Shown in pieces: positions 52,311 to 60,932 of a stretch of 64,000 bases of DNA (position 1 is its first letter; the number at the start of each line of letters is the position of its first letter). The DNA is from Thermotoga sp. Ku-13t (GTDB taxonomy: Bacteria; Thermotogota; Thermotogae; Thermotogales; DSM-5069). The notes below the pieces were generated by a model. The model was not told the DNA's origin. It did no database searches and worked only from the letters and a program-made list of their open reading frames with translations. Both the position numbers and the translations under genes were made by a program. The stretch lies in the NCBI RefSeq assembly GCF_011057685.1, contig NZ_LNFY01000001.1, positions 682,001 to 746,000 of the forward strand, read 5' to 3'.

Positions 52311-54200
52311 TCATTCGGTCATGTCTATCCATTCCACTAACTCTGTCGGGATCTTCTCGACGAAATCAGGTAACCTCATCCAGGAAAAGTAGTTCCTCTT
52401 CACCGATTCTTGTCTTAGAATGTAGAGCAATTCCTTCGCACGTGTTATGGCGACGTAGAAGATCCTCTCTTCCTCATCCAGCTTACCGTCCATTATGGCG
52501 TAATAGCTGGGGAAATCTCCAGGATTCACACTCAGAACGAACACCACGTCCCACTCCAGACCCTTCGCCTGATGCACTGTCGTCAGGGTGACCTTTCCCT
52601 TGCCCGGCTCCCGGGTCACATCTTCGCTGATCATCAAATCGGAGAGGAACCTCTCCAGGGATTTGTAGCGTTCAGCCATTTCGATCAACCTTTGTACGTC
52701 GAGCTGTCTTTCGACAAAGTCTGGATAGTTTTCTTCCAGATACTGCTTGTAAAAGCTTTCGTACAGACTCTCTATCTTTTTCGAAACACCCTCCTCTTGC
52801 AGCAGATGCGAGAAGATCTCACGGAGCTTTAGCAGGGATGGCTTTTTGGCTGGGAAACTTTCAAATATAATGTCTATGTCCATGGATTCCACCGAAGCCG
52901 CATGATCTGCAAAGGCGGAAGCCGTCTTCGCACCGACACCGGGGAACAATCTCGCCACTCTGATCCACGAAACCTTCTCTTTGGGATTCTGGACCAGCCT
53001 GAGGAAGGCCAGAACATCCTTAACGTGTGCTGTTTCTGTGAACCTCATTCCAGAGAGGATTCGAAAATCGATCTGGTTCCTGGTCAGTTCCATCTGTATA
53101 TCGAACGAATGTGAATGACTCCTGTAGAGGATACCTATCTGGCTGGGCTCGTAACCGAACTCGATCAGTCGCAGAATCTCTTTGGCCACGAAGCTCGCCT
53201 CGGCCGCTTTGTCCCACGTGCTGACTACCTTCGGTTTGACACCGTTGGGTTTGACCGATCTGAGCACCTTGGGCACACTGCTTCTCGGGATCATGGCGTT
53301 AACAAGTTCGACGATTCTTTCGGTACTTCTGTAGTTTGTCTGTATTTTGAATATCTTTGCGCCCGATCGAGCGAAATCTTTCACGTTTTCGAACCTCGCA
53401 CCTCTGAACGAATAGATACTCTGAGCATCGTCCGCCACAACGAACGCGTTTCCGTGCACGCTAGAAAGATAATCCACCAGTTTCAACTGCAGAACGTTCG
53501 TGTCCTGGAACTCATCCACCAGGAGCCATCTGTATTTTGAAGCTTCCCTCTGCTTGATATGAGGATCATTTTCGAGAAGGAAGACTGTCAAAGTTAAGAG
53601 ATCGTCGTAATCTACGCAGTTTTGCGTTTTCTTTTCGAGAGTGTATTCTCTGTAAATTTCCTCCACGATGTTTTCGAATTCCAGATGTTTCGGAAAGAGT
53701 GTTGACAGAGCCTCCCTGATGGAACTCAACGTGTTCGCACTATAAGAGAAAACTTTTTGAAGTATCGATGGCGATGGAAAGTGTTTTTCCTTCTCTTCGG
53801 TGAATATCCTGTCTAGGACCCTGGTCCTCACATGTTTGATGAGGCTCAGAGAGTCTTCTTCATCGAGTATCGTGAAATTGGGCGTCAATCCGACCCTGGG
53901 AGCGTACTTTCGGAGAATAAGGTTGCACACGTGGTGGAAGGTGCCTGCTGTCAGTTCCTCCAGGTCCATCCCTGTGACCTGCTTCGCGCGTTCGATCATC
54001 TCGTTCGCCGCAGCACGCGTGAACGTAACAAGCAGAACCTGCGAAGGCTTCACCCCGCTCATGAGTAGATGCAGCAGCTTGTACGTGATGACACGTGTTT
54101 TTCCAGAACCAGGTCCGGCGATCACCAGAGACCTTCCTGATGATTCGAGAACAGCTTTCCTTTGCTCCTCATCAAGTTCCTGAAGATAATCGACTTTCAC
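52311..54200 (-). CDS. uvrD: UvrD/PcrA/Rep-type DNA helicase
   Basis: 629-residue superfamily 1 helicase. LDEEQRKAVLESSGRSLVIAG-type Q motif, Walker A GPGSGKT, TFTRAAANEM (Ia), VDEFQDTNVLQ (II), VADDAQSIYSFRGA (III), NYRSTERIVE (IV), TVHQAKGLEWDVVFV (V) and VAITRAKELLYI (VI) are present. GTG 54200 is used (GGTGGTGA just upstream). Shorter than E. coli UvrD (720 aa); lacks the C-terminal tail. Likely mismatch/nucleotide-excision or replication-restart helicase. Confidence 0.88.
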   Translation of the reverse strand: MKVDYLQELDEEQRKAVLESSGRSLVIAGPGSGKTRVITYKLLHLLMSGVKPSQVLLVTFTRAAANEMIERAKQVTGMDLEELTAGTFHHVCNLILRKYAPRVGLTPNFTILDEEDSLSLIKHVRTRVLDRIFTEEKEKHFPSPSILQKVFSYSANTLSSIREALSTLFPKHLEFENIVEEIYREYTLEKKTQNCVDYDDLLTLTVFLLENDPHIKQREASKYRWLLVDEFQDTNVLQLKLVDYLSSVHGNAFVVADDAQSIYSFRGARFENVKDFARSGAKIFKIQTNYRSTERIVELVNAMIPRSSVPKVLRSVKPNGVKPKVVSTWDKAAEASFVAKEILRLIEFGYEPSQIGILYRSHSHSFDIQMELTRNQIDFRILSGMRFTETAHVKDVLAFLRLVQNPKEKVSWIRVARLFPGVGAKTASAFADHAASVESMDIDIIFESFPAKKPSLLKLREIFSHLLQEEGVSKKIESLYESFYKQYLEENYPDFVERQLDVQRLIEMAERYKSLERFLSDLMISEDVTREPGKGKVTLTTVHQAKGLEWDVVFVLSVNPGDFPSYYAIMDGKLDEEERIFYVAITRAKELLYILRQESVKRNYFSWMRLPDFVEKIPTELVEWIDMTE

Positions 54201-54213
54201 GTTTTCACCACCG

Positions 54214-57200
54214 TTAGAAAACATCGAGACCGACAGAACCTGTCACAGGATCGAAAGAAAAGCTCTTCTTCGGGAATTCCTTTATGAAGAATTTGAACGA
54301 TAATTTCTCCAGGCTGAATCCTCCGACCGTCGAAAAACTCGTTTCGAACACCAAACCCCAGCAGTGCAGATCCTTTGTCATGGCCAGATCCAGAGAACTG
54401 ATCTGAAAAGGTTGAATGCGACCAGAAAATGAAACCTTCACCGATGGGTCGAACCCCGACAATTCATAGGAAGCTTTCAACCTGTAAGAATTTCTGGTGT
54501 ATGTGAGAGATATGGCGTGTCTGGCAGATCCTGTGTAAAAAGATCCTCCCGCCTGCAGCGTCAGAAGATCGAAAGGTTGAACGTTCAGAGTGTAACGAAC
54601 CAACAGATCAGGCCTCTCCATGAACAAAAAGCTTTTACCTCTGATGCTCAACTTGTTTTCCAGCACATCGATGGGGATTTCTCTGTCGTAACGGTAAGTG
54701 AATTTCGTCTCGTGACTGAACGATCCAGCTCCAACATTTATATCCCAGTCTGTTCTGTCCAACTTCTCATTCTCGATTAGATACACCGTCTCTGTGTAGA
54801 TGGAAAAGCGCAGTGAGAAGAGGTCGAACGTGGTCGTGGTTTTGAACAGAAGATCATCCCATTTGAAACTGATCAGATCGTACCCTGTCGAAAGCTCGAA
54901 ACTACTGGTTGGAACTTTCAGGACCGCTGAAAATGTGGCTTTTGAAAGATCTGAAAGATCTGAAAAACCGGAATAGGTGACGTTGTTCAATGAGGCTCTG
55001 TTCTGATATATGACCGCGATGGAGAAGAAATCAACTGGCTTCAACGTGAAGTTCGCCTTACTCGTCTGCGAAAAGAGATACTCTGGTTCTTTCCCATGGG
55101 CGAGCCAGAGACCGGCGCGGAGAGCAGAATCGAACGAAATGTCGAACCAGCCTCCTCGCAACAGTGCAGTTCTCATGGGCAAGTTTGAATCTAGCTGGAA
55201 GTAATTCTTCGAGTAATTGTCCGTTATGCTTATTCCACTCAATTCGTAAGTGCCGTTCAGTGATAAATTGAGCTGCTTGAAGGCGTACGGGAGTTTCCAC
55301 CGGGCAGAAACGCTGTAGCGACCGAATGTGTAAAATTCATCAACGTGATCGAAAAGGCTACCTTCATTGTACTGGAGCGATGAAATATGCGAGAAATTGT
55401 TGATGGCCAGCAAGAAGGGTTCTTCCAGAACGGTGAATTTCTTTATTGAAACGCTTGGCATAGTCCAGCGAGTATAATCTTGAGACTTGCTGACGGAACT
55501 CTGGATTACGAAATCTTTCGTAGGGTTTAAGGTGTATTGGAACGAAAATCTCTCGTTACTGAAGTATGCATTCAGTTTTGAAAAAAGCGATGGTACAGTC
55601 AGCGTCGTGTTCATCTTATAGCTTCTTCCAGCTGGACCTTCGAGATTGTACACGCTCGTTGTGAGTTTCCAATTTTCCTGCTCGTAATTGAGCGTCAATT
55701 GAGAATAATTCCCGGCCTGATCGCCTTTCTCTCTGAAACCTATCCGCGTGGTCACGTAACCCTGCGGGAAGGTCACACTGTATAGGCTCTCCACACTGAA
55801 CCCTTCGTCTTTCGAATAACCCATTTTAACAGAGAACGGTTGCGGCCCTTCGCGCAGCGAAACGAAATAGACTGGTAAGTAAATGGTTGGTACGTCGTAG
55901 ATGTATAGCACCACGTTGTAGGCGGCCAGATACTCTTTCTCCTTTATCTCAACGTCAATCGCTTGAAGCCTGTAATGCGGTTTTTCAAACTCACACGTGG
56001 TCAGATAGGAAATGCTGAGCTGGGCAGATTCACCTCGCATTCTTGAAGATTCTGCCGCGAAATAGATCGTGTGCTTAACCTTCTCTTCATCTGTGAAGAT
56101 CGTTTTGCCCTTAGATTGAAGAACCAACGCTAGTTTTTCGGAAAACACGTACAGCAACTGTTGAGCTCTTATTTGTGTATCTTTTTTTGTGTAGAGCACG
56201 TTTCCTTCCGCGAGAATCTTTTCCACCTCATTTGAATCGTTCAGAAAAACCGTCAGCGTTGCAGACTGGATCGTCACATCTTCGTACCGAACCTCGACTC
56301 CATTTGAGAGGATCAGTCTTCCCTTCTCGACCAGCACGTTACCACCTTTCAGCTCCATCGTTCCAGCTTGAACTTGCGAGGCGAGGAAGACAACAAAAAC
56401 GATGACCAGAAACCTCGTCAGAAACTCCCTCAGTCTGTAACTGATCCTTGTGTCGAGCAGCACGAACAGCAAAGCTCCCACGATTCCAAAGCTCAGGTCT
56501 GGCAACCACGCTGCGAGGACAGGATCTATCAAACGTTCTTTCCCCATGGCACTGACCCAGGCACCTGAGCCCTGGTACAGCACGATCAAAGTGAACGTCA
56601 GTATGACGCCCCAGGACTTGCTTTTCAAATTGAACATGAGTGAGAGAGGAACGCCCACGAGGGCTATTATGATCGGACCCAGAGCGATGGAGTAGCGTGA
56701 ATGAAGTTCCACGATCCACGGTGCAGGATCTATTCCCAGCTTCTTGAGTGTAACTATTCTTTCTCTCAACTCCTCGCTCTTCATGTCCCTAGGAGTTTTC
56801 CCACTTCTCAAGATGGATTCGATGTCCTGTTTCAAATCGAGTTCCACTTTTGAAAAGCTCACATCGAACCTCAAAAAGCCGTCCTTATCGACCCTGTACA
56901 TCCGTCCGTCGTACATGAACCACTTGTCGTTCTCTTTCATCACACGACGTGCAGTGATGATTTCTTCCTCAGAAGGTTCGTTCCTGAACAGCACGACGTT
57001 CTCAAGTATCCCATTTTGCCTGTCATATTTCTTCACGTAAAAGTATTGGTTCTCATCGACTTTGGTAAGCACGTTCTCGCTGATGAAGACTTCGGGTTTT
57101 CTGTAAACGTACTTCGAGAGCACCTGGTCAGCCTTCTGATTGAAAACGGGAACGATCCTGTCGTTGAGCATATACGCGACAAGGCTGAGAACTGCACCGA

Positions 57201-57516
57201 GCAACAAGAATGGAACGATCAGCACTTTCAAGGAGATCCCGTGCACCTGCATGGCCATGAGTTCACGATCGTTTGACAGCTTTGACAGCACCCAGAACAC
57301 GGCAAGTAGGATTCCCACAGGTACACCGAGCGCTGTGAAATAGGGAAGATAGTAGTACAGGATTCTCAGCAGAACAAAGAAACTCACCCTGTGTCTGACG
57401 ATCAGATCGGAAAGCTGGTAGAGGATTTCTACACTGACGAAGATTATGAACCCACCGAGTCCGATCAACACGGGGCCCAGGGAGAGCTTGAACAGATATT
57501 TAATCAGAATCGTCAA
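54214..57516 (-). CDS. LptF/LptG-type permease fused to an LptA/LptD-like outer-membrane protein
   Basis: 1100 residues in one uninterrupted frame. Residues 1-355 form a YjgP/YjgQ (LptF/G) permease: helices near 8-32, 47-78 and 97-116, a periplasmic beta region 118-270, helices near 275-296, 303-323 and 337-354. Residues 361-384 (RLREFLTRFLVIVFVVFLASQVQA) look like a signal peptide with a V-x-A cleavage site. Residues 385-505 are OstA/LptA-like; 506-560 carry LptD features (TTCEFEKPHYRLQA, LYIYDVPTIYLPVYFVSL); the rest is beta-barrel-like and ends in Phe. TTG start with GGGAGGG 8 bases upstream, overlapping phoU by 17 bases. Possibly a polyprotein cut into inner- and outer-membrane parts. Confidence 0.85.
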   Translation of the reverse strand: MTILIKYLFKLSLGPVLIGLGGFIIFVSVEILYQLSDLIVRHRVSFFVLLRILYYYLPYFTALGVPVGILLAVFWVLSKLSNDRELMAMQVHGISLKVLIVPFLLLGAVLSLVAYMLNDRIVPVFNQKADQVLSKYVYRKPEVFISENVLTKVDENQYFYVKKYDRQNGILENVVLFRNEPSEEEIITARRVMKENDKWFMYDGRMYRVDKDGFLRFDVSFSKVELDLKQDIESILRSGKTPRDMKSEELRERIVTLKKLGIDPAPWIVELHSRYSIALGPIIIALVGVPLSLMFNLKSKSWGVILTFTLIVLYQGSGAWVSAMGKERLIDPVLAAWLPDLSFGIVGALLFVLLDTRISYRLREFLTRFLVIVFVVFLASQVQAGTMELKGGNVLVEKGRLILSNGVEVRYEDVTIQSATLTVFLNDSNEVEKILAEGNVLYTKKDTQIRAQQLLYVFSEKLALVLQSKGKTIFTDEEKVKHTIYFAAESSRMRGESAQLSISYLTTCEFEKPHYRLQAIDVEIKEKEYLAAYNVVLYIYDVPTIYLPVYFVSLREGPQPFSVKMGYSKDEGFSVESLYSVTFPQGYVTTRIGFREKGDQAGNYSQLTLNYEQENWKLTTSVYNLEGPAGRSYKMNTTLTVPSLFSKLNAYFSNERFSFQYTLNPTKDFVIQSSVSKSQDYTRWTMPSVSIKKFTVLEEPFLLAINNFSHISSLQYNEGSLFDHVDEFYTFGRYSVSARWKLPYAFKQLNLSLNGTYELSGISITDNYSKNYFQLDSNLPMRTALLRGGWFDISFDSALRAGLWLAHGKEPEYLFSQTSKANFTLKPVDFFSIAVIYQNRASLNNVTYSGFSDLSDLSKATFSAVLKVPTSSFELSTGYDLISFKWDDLLFKTTTTFDLFSLRFSIYTETVYLIENEKLDRTDWDINVGAGSFSHETKFTYRYDREIPIDVLENKLSIRGKSFLFMERPDLLVRYTLNVQPFDLLTLQAGGSFYTGSARHAISLTYTRNSYRLKASYELSGFDPSVKVSFSGRIQPFQISSLDLAMTKDLHCWGLVFETSFSTVGGFSLEKLSFKFFIKEFPKKSFSFDPVTGSVGLDVF

Positions 57517-58207
57517 ACAGAACGCCCTCCCTGCCTTTGAACGGCTTCATCTGATCTTTGAAACACTTGTAGTTTTCACCCAAGATGGCGTACAACACGG
57601 CTTCAACAACGTTCGTACAGAGGTCCGCTATCTCTTCGAGCTCGCGTGCGATCTCCAGAAGACATAGGGCACGCTCCAGTTGTTCGGGTTTCTCATTCAA
57701 CAGGTTGATGAACTCTAACCTCACTTCCTGAAAGAATTCGTCTATTTCGTCGTCTTTCGTGCATATCTCGAAAGCGGCCTCCGATCGCATATCGGCCATG
57801 ACACCGAGAGTTTCTTTGAGGAGTCCTGCCACATTCTTAGCCATCCTGATGATCTTAGGATCAACGTTCGCAGACTGTTCTCTGTAGAAAGAGAGCAGAA
57901 TCTGGGCAATTCTGCGCGTTCTATCGCCTATCTTCTCGAGGGTGTTCGCCACCTCAACCGAACTGATGAGGAATCTGAGGTTGAAACCCGTGGGAGCATG
58001 TGTACCGAGTACGACCGCGGCCTCTTCCCTGAGCTCGACTTCCATCGCATCGAGCACATCGTCGTCCTCAACAACCTGTTTTGCGGAGGCACTCTGCCTG
58101 TTTTCCATCGATTCTATGACCCTCATCATCATTTTCTCGGTGAACCAGCCCATCTTCATGAGAGCCCTTTTGAACCTCTCCACCTTCTGATCGAGCAACC
58201 ACCTCAA
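57500..58207 (-). CDS. phoU: PhoU-family protein
   Basis: 235 residues, all helical, with two PhoU repeats: VEVANTLEKIGDRTRRIAQILL near 95-115 and LEIARELEEIADLCTNVVEAVLYA near 185-210, each with the conserved ExxxD metal-binding pattern. PhoU proteins restrain phosphate uptake and PhoR signalling or partner Na/phosphate symporters. No pst genes are nearby. TTG start overlaps the nadK stop. Confidence 0.87.
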   Translation of the reverse strand: MRWLLDQKVERFKRALMKMGWFTEKMMMRVIESMENRQSASAKQVVEDDDVLDAMEVELREEAAVVLGTHAPTGFNLRFLISSVEVANTLEKIGDRTRRIAQILLSFYREQSANVDPKIIRMAKNVAGLLKETLGVMADMRSEAAFEICTKDDEIDEFFQEVRLEFINLLNEKPEQLERALCLLEIARELEEIADLCTNVVEAVLYAILGENYKCFKDQMKPFKGREGVLFDDSD

Positions 58208-58986
58208 GATTCACTCACACCCCTTCCATAACCCACTTTGCTTTTCAGGACGGAGAAGAAATCGTAACCGGCGGGTCTCAAAAGCGAAAAAGTTTTACTG
58301 GACTTGCTCACGAGCACCTCTCTGGTTGTTCCAACACAGACTCCATCGATCACCAGCTCGGATTCGAGCTGGCTCGAAATGTGAATGGTTTTTGCGGCCG
58401 GCAGTATTATGCTACGGTTCTGAAGATAATACGGCGCCACGGGCATGATCTGTACAACGTCACAACTGGGTATGACTATGGCTCCGCCGAGCGAAAGGTT
58501 GTAAGCCGTGGAACCTGTGGGTGTGGAGACGAGTATACCGTCTGCGAAGAAATCTAAATCACTGCAACCATCAACAAACACCCTGAATTCGCTCATGGGT
58601 TTTGCCCTCGCACGTAGAATCGCATCGTTGACGGCTTCGTGCTCTTTCTGATCCGCCACGACCTTCAGCATCCATCTATCTTCCCGTACGAGATTTCCAT
58701 TCCTGAGATCTTCAAGGAATCGCTCCGCTTCTTCCACCCTGTAGGTGGTCAAAAAACCGATCCTGCCCGCTTTGAATCCCACGATCGGTACGGACACGCA
58801 CTTCACCGCCCTCAGGACGGTTCCATCGCCACCAACTACGAGCGCAAAGTCGCACGCTTTCTCCACACGTTGACAGGAAAGCTGCTGAACATCGATAACC
58901 TCAAGATGTTTTCTCACGCTTTCGAACAGTTCCCTCGCCTCTCTATCCCTTCCGGACTTGTACAGAATGACACAGCTGTGTCTCAA
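58204..58986 (-). CDS. nadK: NAD kinase
   Basis: 260 residues. VVGGDGTVLRAVK (52-64) with the catalytic GGD, GRIGFLTTY, NDAILRA and STPTGSTAYNLSLGG are family signatures. Phosphorylates NAD to NADP. TTG 58986 overlaps the yggT stop (TTGA). Confidence 0.92.
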   Translation of the reverse strand: MRHSCVILYKSGRDREARELFESVRKHLEVIDVQQLSCQRVEKACDFALVVGGDGTVLRAVKCVSVPIVGFKAGRIGFLTTYRVEEAERFLEDLRNGNLVREDRWMLKVVADQKEHEAVNDAILRARAKPMSEFRVFVDGCSDLDFFADGILVSTPTGSTAYNLSLGGAIVIPSCDVVQIMPVAPYYLQNRSIILPAAKTIHISSQLESELVIDGVCVGTTREVLVSKSSKTFSLLRPAGYDFFSVLKSKVGYGRGVSES

Positions 58987-59285
58987 CGCAACCTCACCGC
59001 CAGATCTATCAGCGTTCTGACGAGGAAATTGTCCAGGAACACGAGCAGAAAGATCGCTATCATCGGCGTGATGTCCACAGGTCCTACGGGCGGAATGAAC
59101 CTTCTTAAAGGCTTCAGCAGAATGTTCGCGATCGCATCAATGGACTGTCTGAACATAGAGTATCTGAAGGGTGTTATCCAGCTCAGGATTACTGAGAATA
59201 TCACGGCGAAAAGCTCTATGTAGATGAACAGCTGAAGAACCCTTGCCAGCGCGTAGAGAAGATTCGAGATTACGAACATACTCAC
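58983..59285 (-). CDS. yggT: YggT-family membrane protein
   Basis: 100 residues with two hydrophobic helices (LQLFIYIELFAVIFSVILSWI and MIAIFLLVFLDNFLVRTLI) around the conserved NILLKPLRRFIPPVGPVDITPMI, the YggT signature. Usually next to yggS, as here. Function not well defined; linked to cell division or osmotic tolerance in other bacteria. Confidence 0.88.
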   Translation of the reverse strand: MSMFVISNLLYALARVLQLFIYIELFAVIFSVILSWITPFRYSMFRQSIDAIANILLKPLRRFIPPVGPVDITPMIAIFLLVFLDNFLVRTLIDLAVRLR

Positions 59286-59953
59286 TCTCCTTTCAAAATC
59301 GCCCTACCGATCCTGACCATCGTTGCACCTTCTTCTATGGCCACTTCAAAATCGTTCGTCATACCCATCGACAGGTGAACGACATTAGGCCAGCGATCGA
59401 CGAGCTCATCACGAAGTTCTCTGAGCCTTCTGAACACCCACCGAACCTGTTCCGCGTCCTCGACCAGGGGAGCCATCGTCATCAGACCGATCACCTCAAC
59501 GTGTGGAAAATTACTCGAAAACGTTAGAAGCTCCGACAGCGATCCTTGTTCGACACCTGCCTTGGTTTCCTCCCCTGAGACGTTCACTTCGATCAAAATC
59601 TTTTGTCTCTTTTTCAATTTCGATGCGACCCTTTCTATCTCAACAATTTCTTCCCGCCTGCAAACTGAGTGTATGTATTCACACCTCGGAACGATGTACT
59701 TGATCTTGTTCGTCTGGATCCTGCCTATGAAATGCCACGTTGCGTCGGGAACTGATTCGTACTTCTTCACGAGTTGTTGAGCGTAGTTTTCGCCGAAATC
59801 TTCAACACCAAGCTCCCTCAGCTTGATTATCTGCTCCAAACTCGCTTCTTTCACGACCACGACCAACCTGACAGAATCCGGATCACGATGCGCCCTCAAG
59901 GCTGCCTGAGCAATTCTTTCCTTTATCCTCTGAAGGTTCTGCTGGATATCCAT
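59282..59953 (-). CDS. yggS: YggS-family PLP homeostasis protein
   Basis: 223 residues. LVVVVKEAS holds the PLP lysine (Lys35), with FGENYAQQL, WHFIGRIQTNKIKYI, LIEVNVSGEETKAG, LMTMAP and LSMGMTNDFEVAIEEGATMVRIG matching the family. It binds PLP and buffers its level without catalysis of known substrates. ATG 59953 has GAGGGG about 9 bases upstream; its first 71 bases overlap the end of ruvB. Confidence 0.92.
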   Translation of the reverse strand: MDIQQNLQRIKERIAQAALRAHRDPDSVRLVVVVKEASLEQIIKLRELGVEDFGENYAQQLVKKYESVPDATWHFIGRIQTNKIKYIVPRCEYIHSVCRREEIVEIERVASKLKKRQKILIEVNVSGEETKAGVEQGSLSELLTFSSNFPHVEVIGLMTMAPLVEDAEQVRWVFRRLRELRDELVDRWPNVVHLSMGMTNDFEVAIEEGATMVRIGRAILKGE

Positions 59954-60932
59954 CGAAGAGACCACCCCTCACTCTCTTGTAACCGAGATGCTGGTATGCA
60001 AGATCCGTAGCAGCTCTGCCACGCGACGTTCTGACTAAAAGACCTGAACGAAGCAGGTAAGGTTCGTACACTTCCTTGAGCGTGTCGATCTCCACGTTCA
60101 GAGTGGCCGCGAGCGCCTCCAGACCCACGGGTCCCCCATCGTAAATTTCTATGATCGTGCGCAGTATCTTTCGATCCATCTCGTCGAGTCCGAGGGAATC
60201 TATCTCGAGAATGTCCATGGTCCTGAGAACCGTGTTCGGCGTTATCCTCTCTTCCCTCCGCACGGTCGCAACATCCCTCACGCGTTTCAACAGTCTCAAT
60301 GCCGTACGGGGTGTTCCCCTCGAGCGCTGGGCGATCAACCAGGCTGCCTCCCGTTCTATGGGTATGTTCATGAGCTGGCACGCCCTTTCGACGATCTTCG
60401 TTAGCTCGTCCACACTGTAGAAATCGAGTTCGAAAATCATGCCAAACCTGTTCCTGAGAGGCGGACTGAGCAGACCACTCCTTGTGGTCGCACCGATCAG
60501 CGTGAAAGGTTTCAGCCTGATCCTAACGGACCTGGCCGTTGGTCCCTTACCGATCATCACATCCACCTGGAAATCCTCCAGCGCCGAATACAGCACCTCT
60601 TCTGCAGGTTTGCTCATTCTGTGGATCTCGTCGATGAAGAGCACATCACCTTCTTCAAGGCTCGACAGTATGGCCGCGATGTCTCCACCACGCTCGATGA
60701 CAGGGCCACTGGTGATGTATATGTTTTTCCTCAACTCTCTTGCGATCACATAAGCAAGCGTTGTTTTCCCGAGGCCAGGAGGTCCTGCGAGTAACACATG
60801 ATCCAGCGGTTCTGAACGCAGTTTAGCCGCCTGAAGTGCTATTCTGAGCCTTTTTTTTATTTCCTCCTGTCCAACGTACTCGTCCAGGCTGTCCGGTCTG
60901 AAACTCGGTAACGACTCGATTTCTTTCATCAC
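59883..60932 (-). CDS. ruvB: Holliday junction branch-migration ATPase RuvB
   Basis: 349 residues. Walker A GPPGLGKT (50-57), Walker B LFIDEIHRM, sensor GATTRSGLLSPPLRNRFG, and the winged-helix end GPVGLEALAATL...EPYLLRSGLLVRTSRGRAATDLAYQHLG. The AAA motor drives RuvA-bound junctions. About 20 residues past the usual end (from GYPAEPS on) are encoded over the start of yggS and look unrelated to family sequence. Overlaps asnS by 4 bases. Confidence 0.93.
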   Translation of the reverse strand: MMKEIESLPSFRPDSLDEYVGQEEIKKRLRIALQAAKLRSEPLDHVLLAGPPGLGKTTLAYVIARELRKNIYITSGPVIERGGDIAAILSSLEEGDVLFIDEIHRMSKPAEEVLYSALEDFQVDVMIGKGPTARSVRIRLKPFTLIGATTRSGLLSPPLRNRFGMIFELDFYSVDELTKIVERACQLMNIPIEREAAWLIAQRSRGTPRTALRLLKRVRDVATVRREERITPNTVLRTMDILEIDSLGLDEMDRKILRTIIEIYDGGPVGLEALAATLNVEIDTLKEVYEPYLLRSGLLVRTSRGRAATDLAYQHLGYKRVRGGLFDGYPAEPSEDKGKNCSGSLEGAS

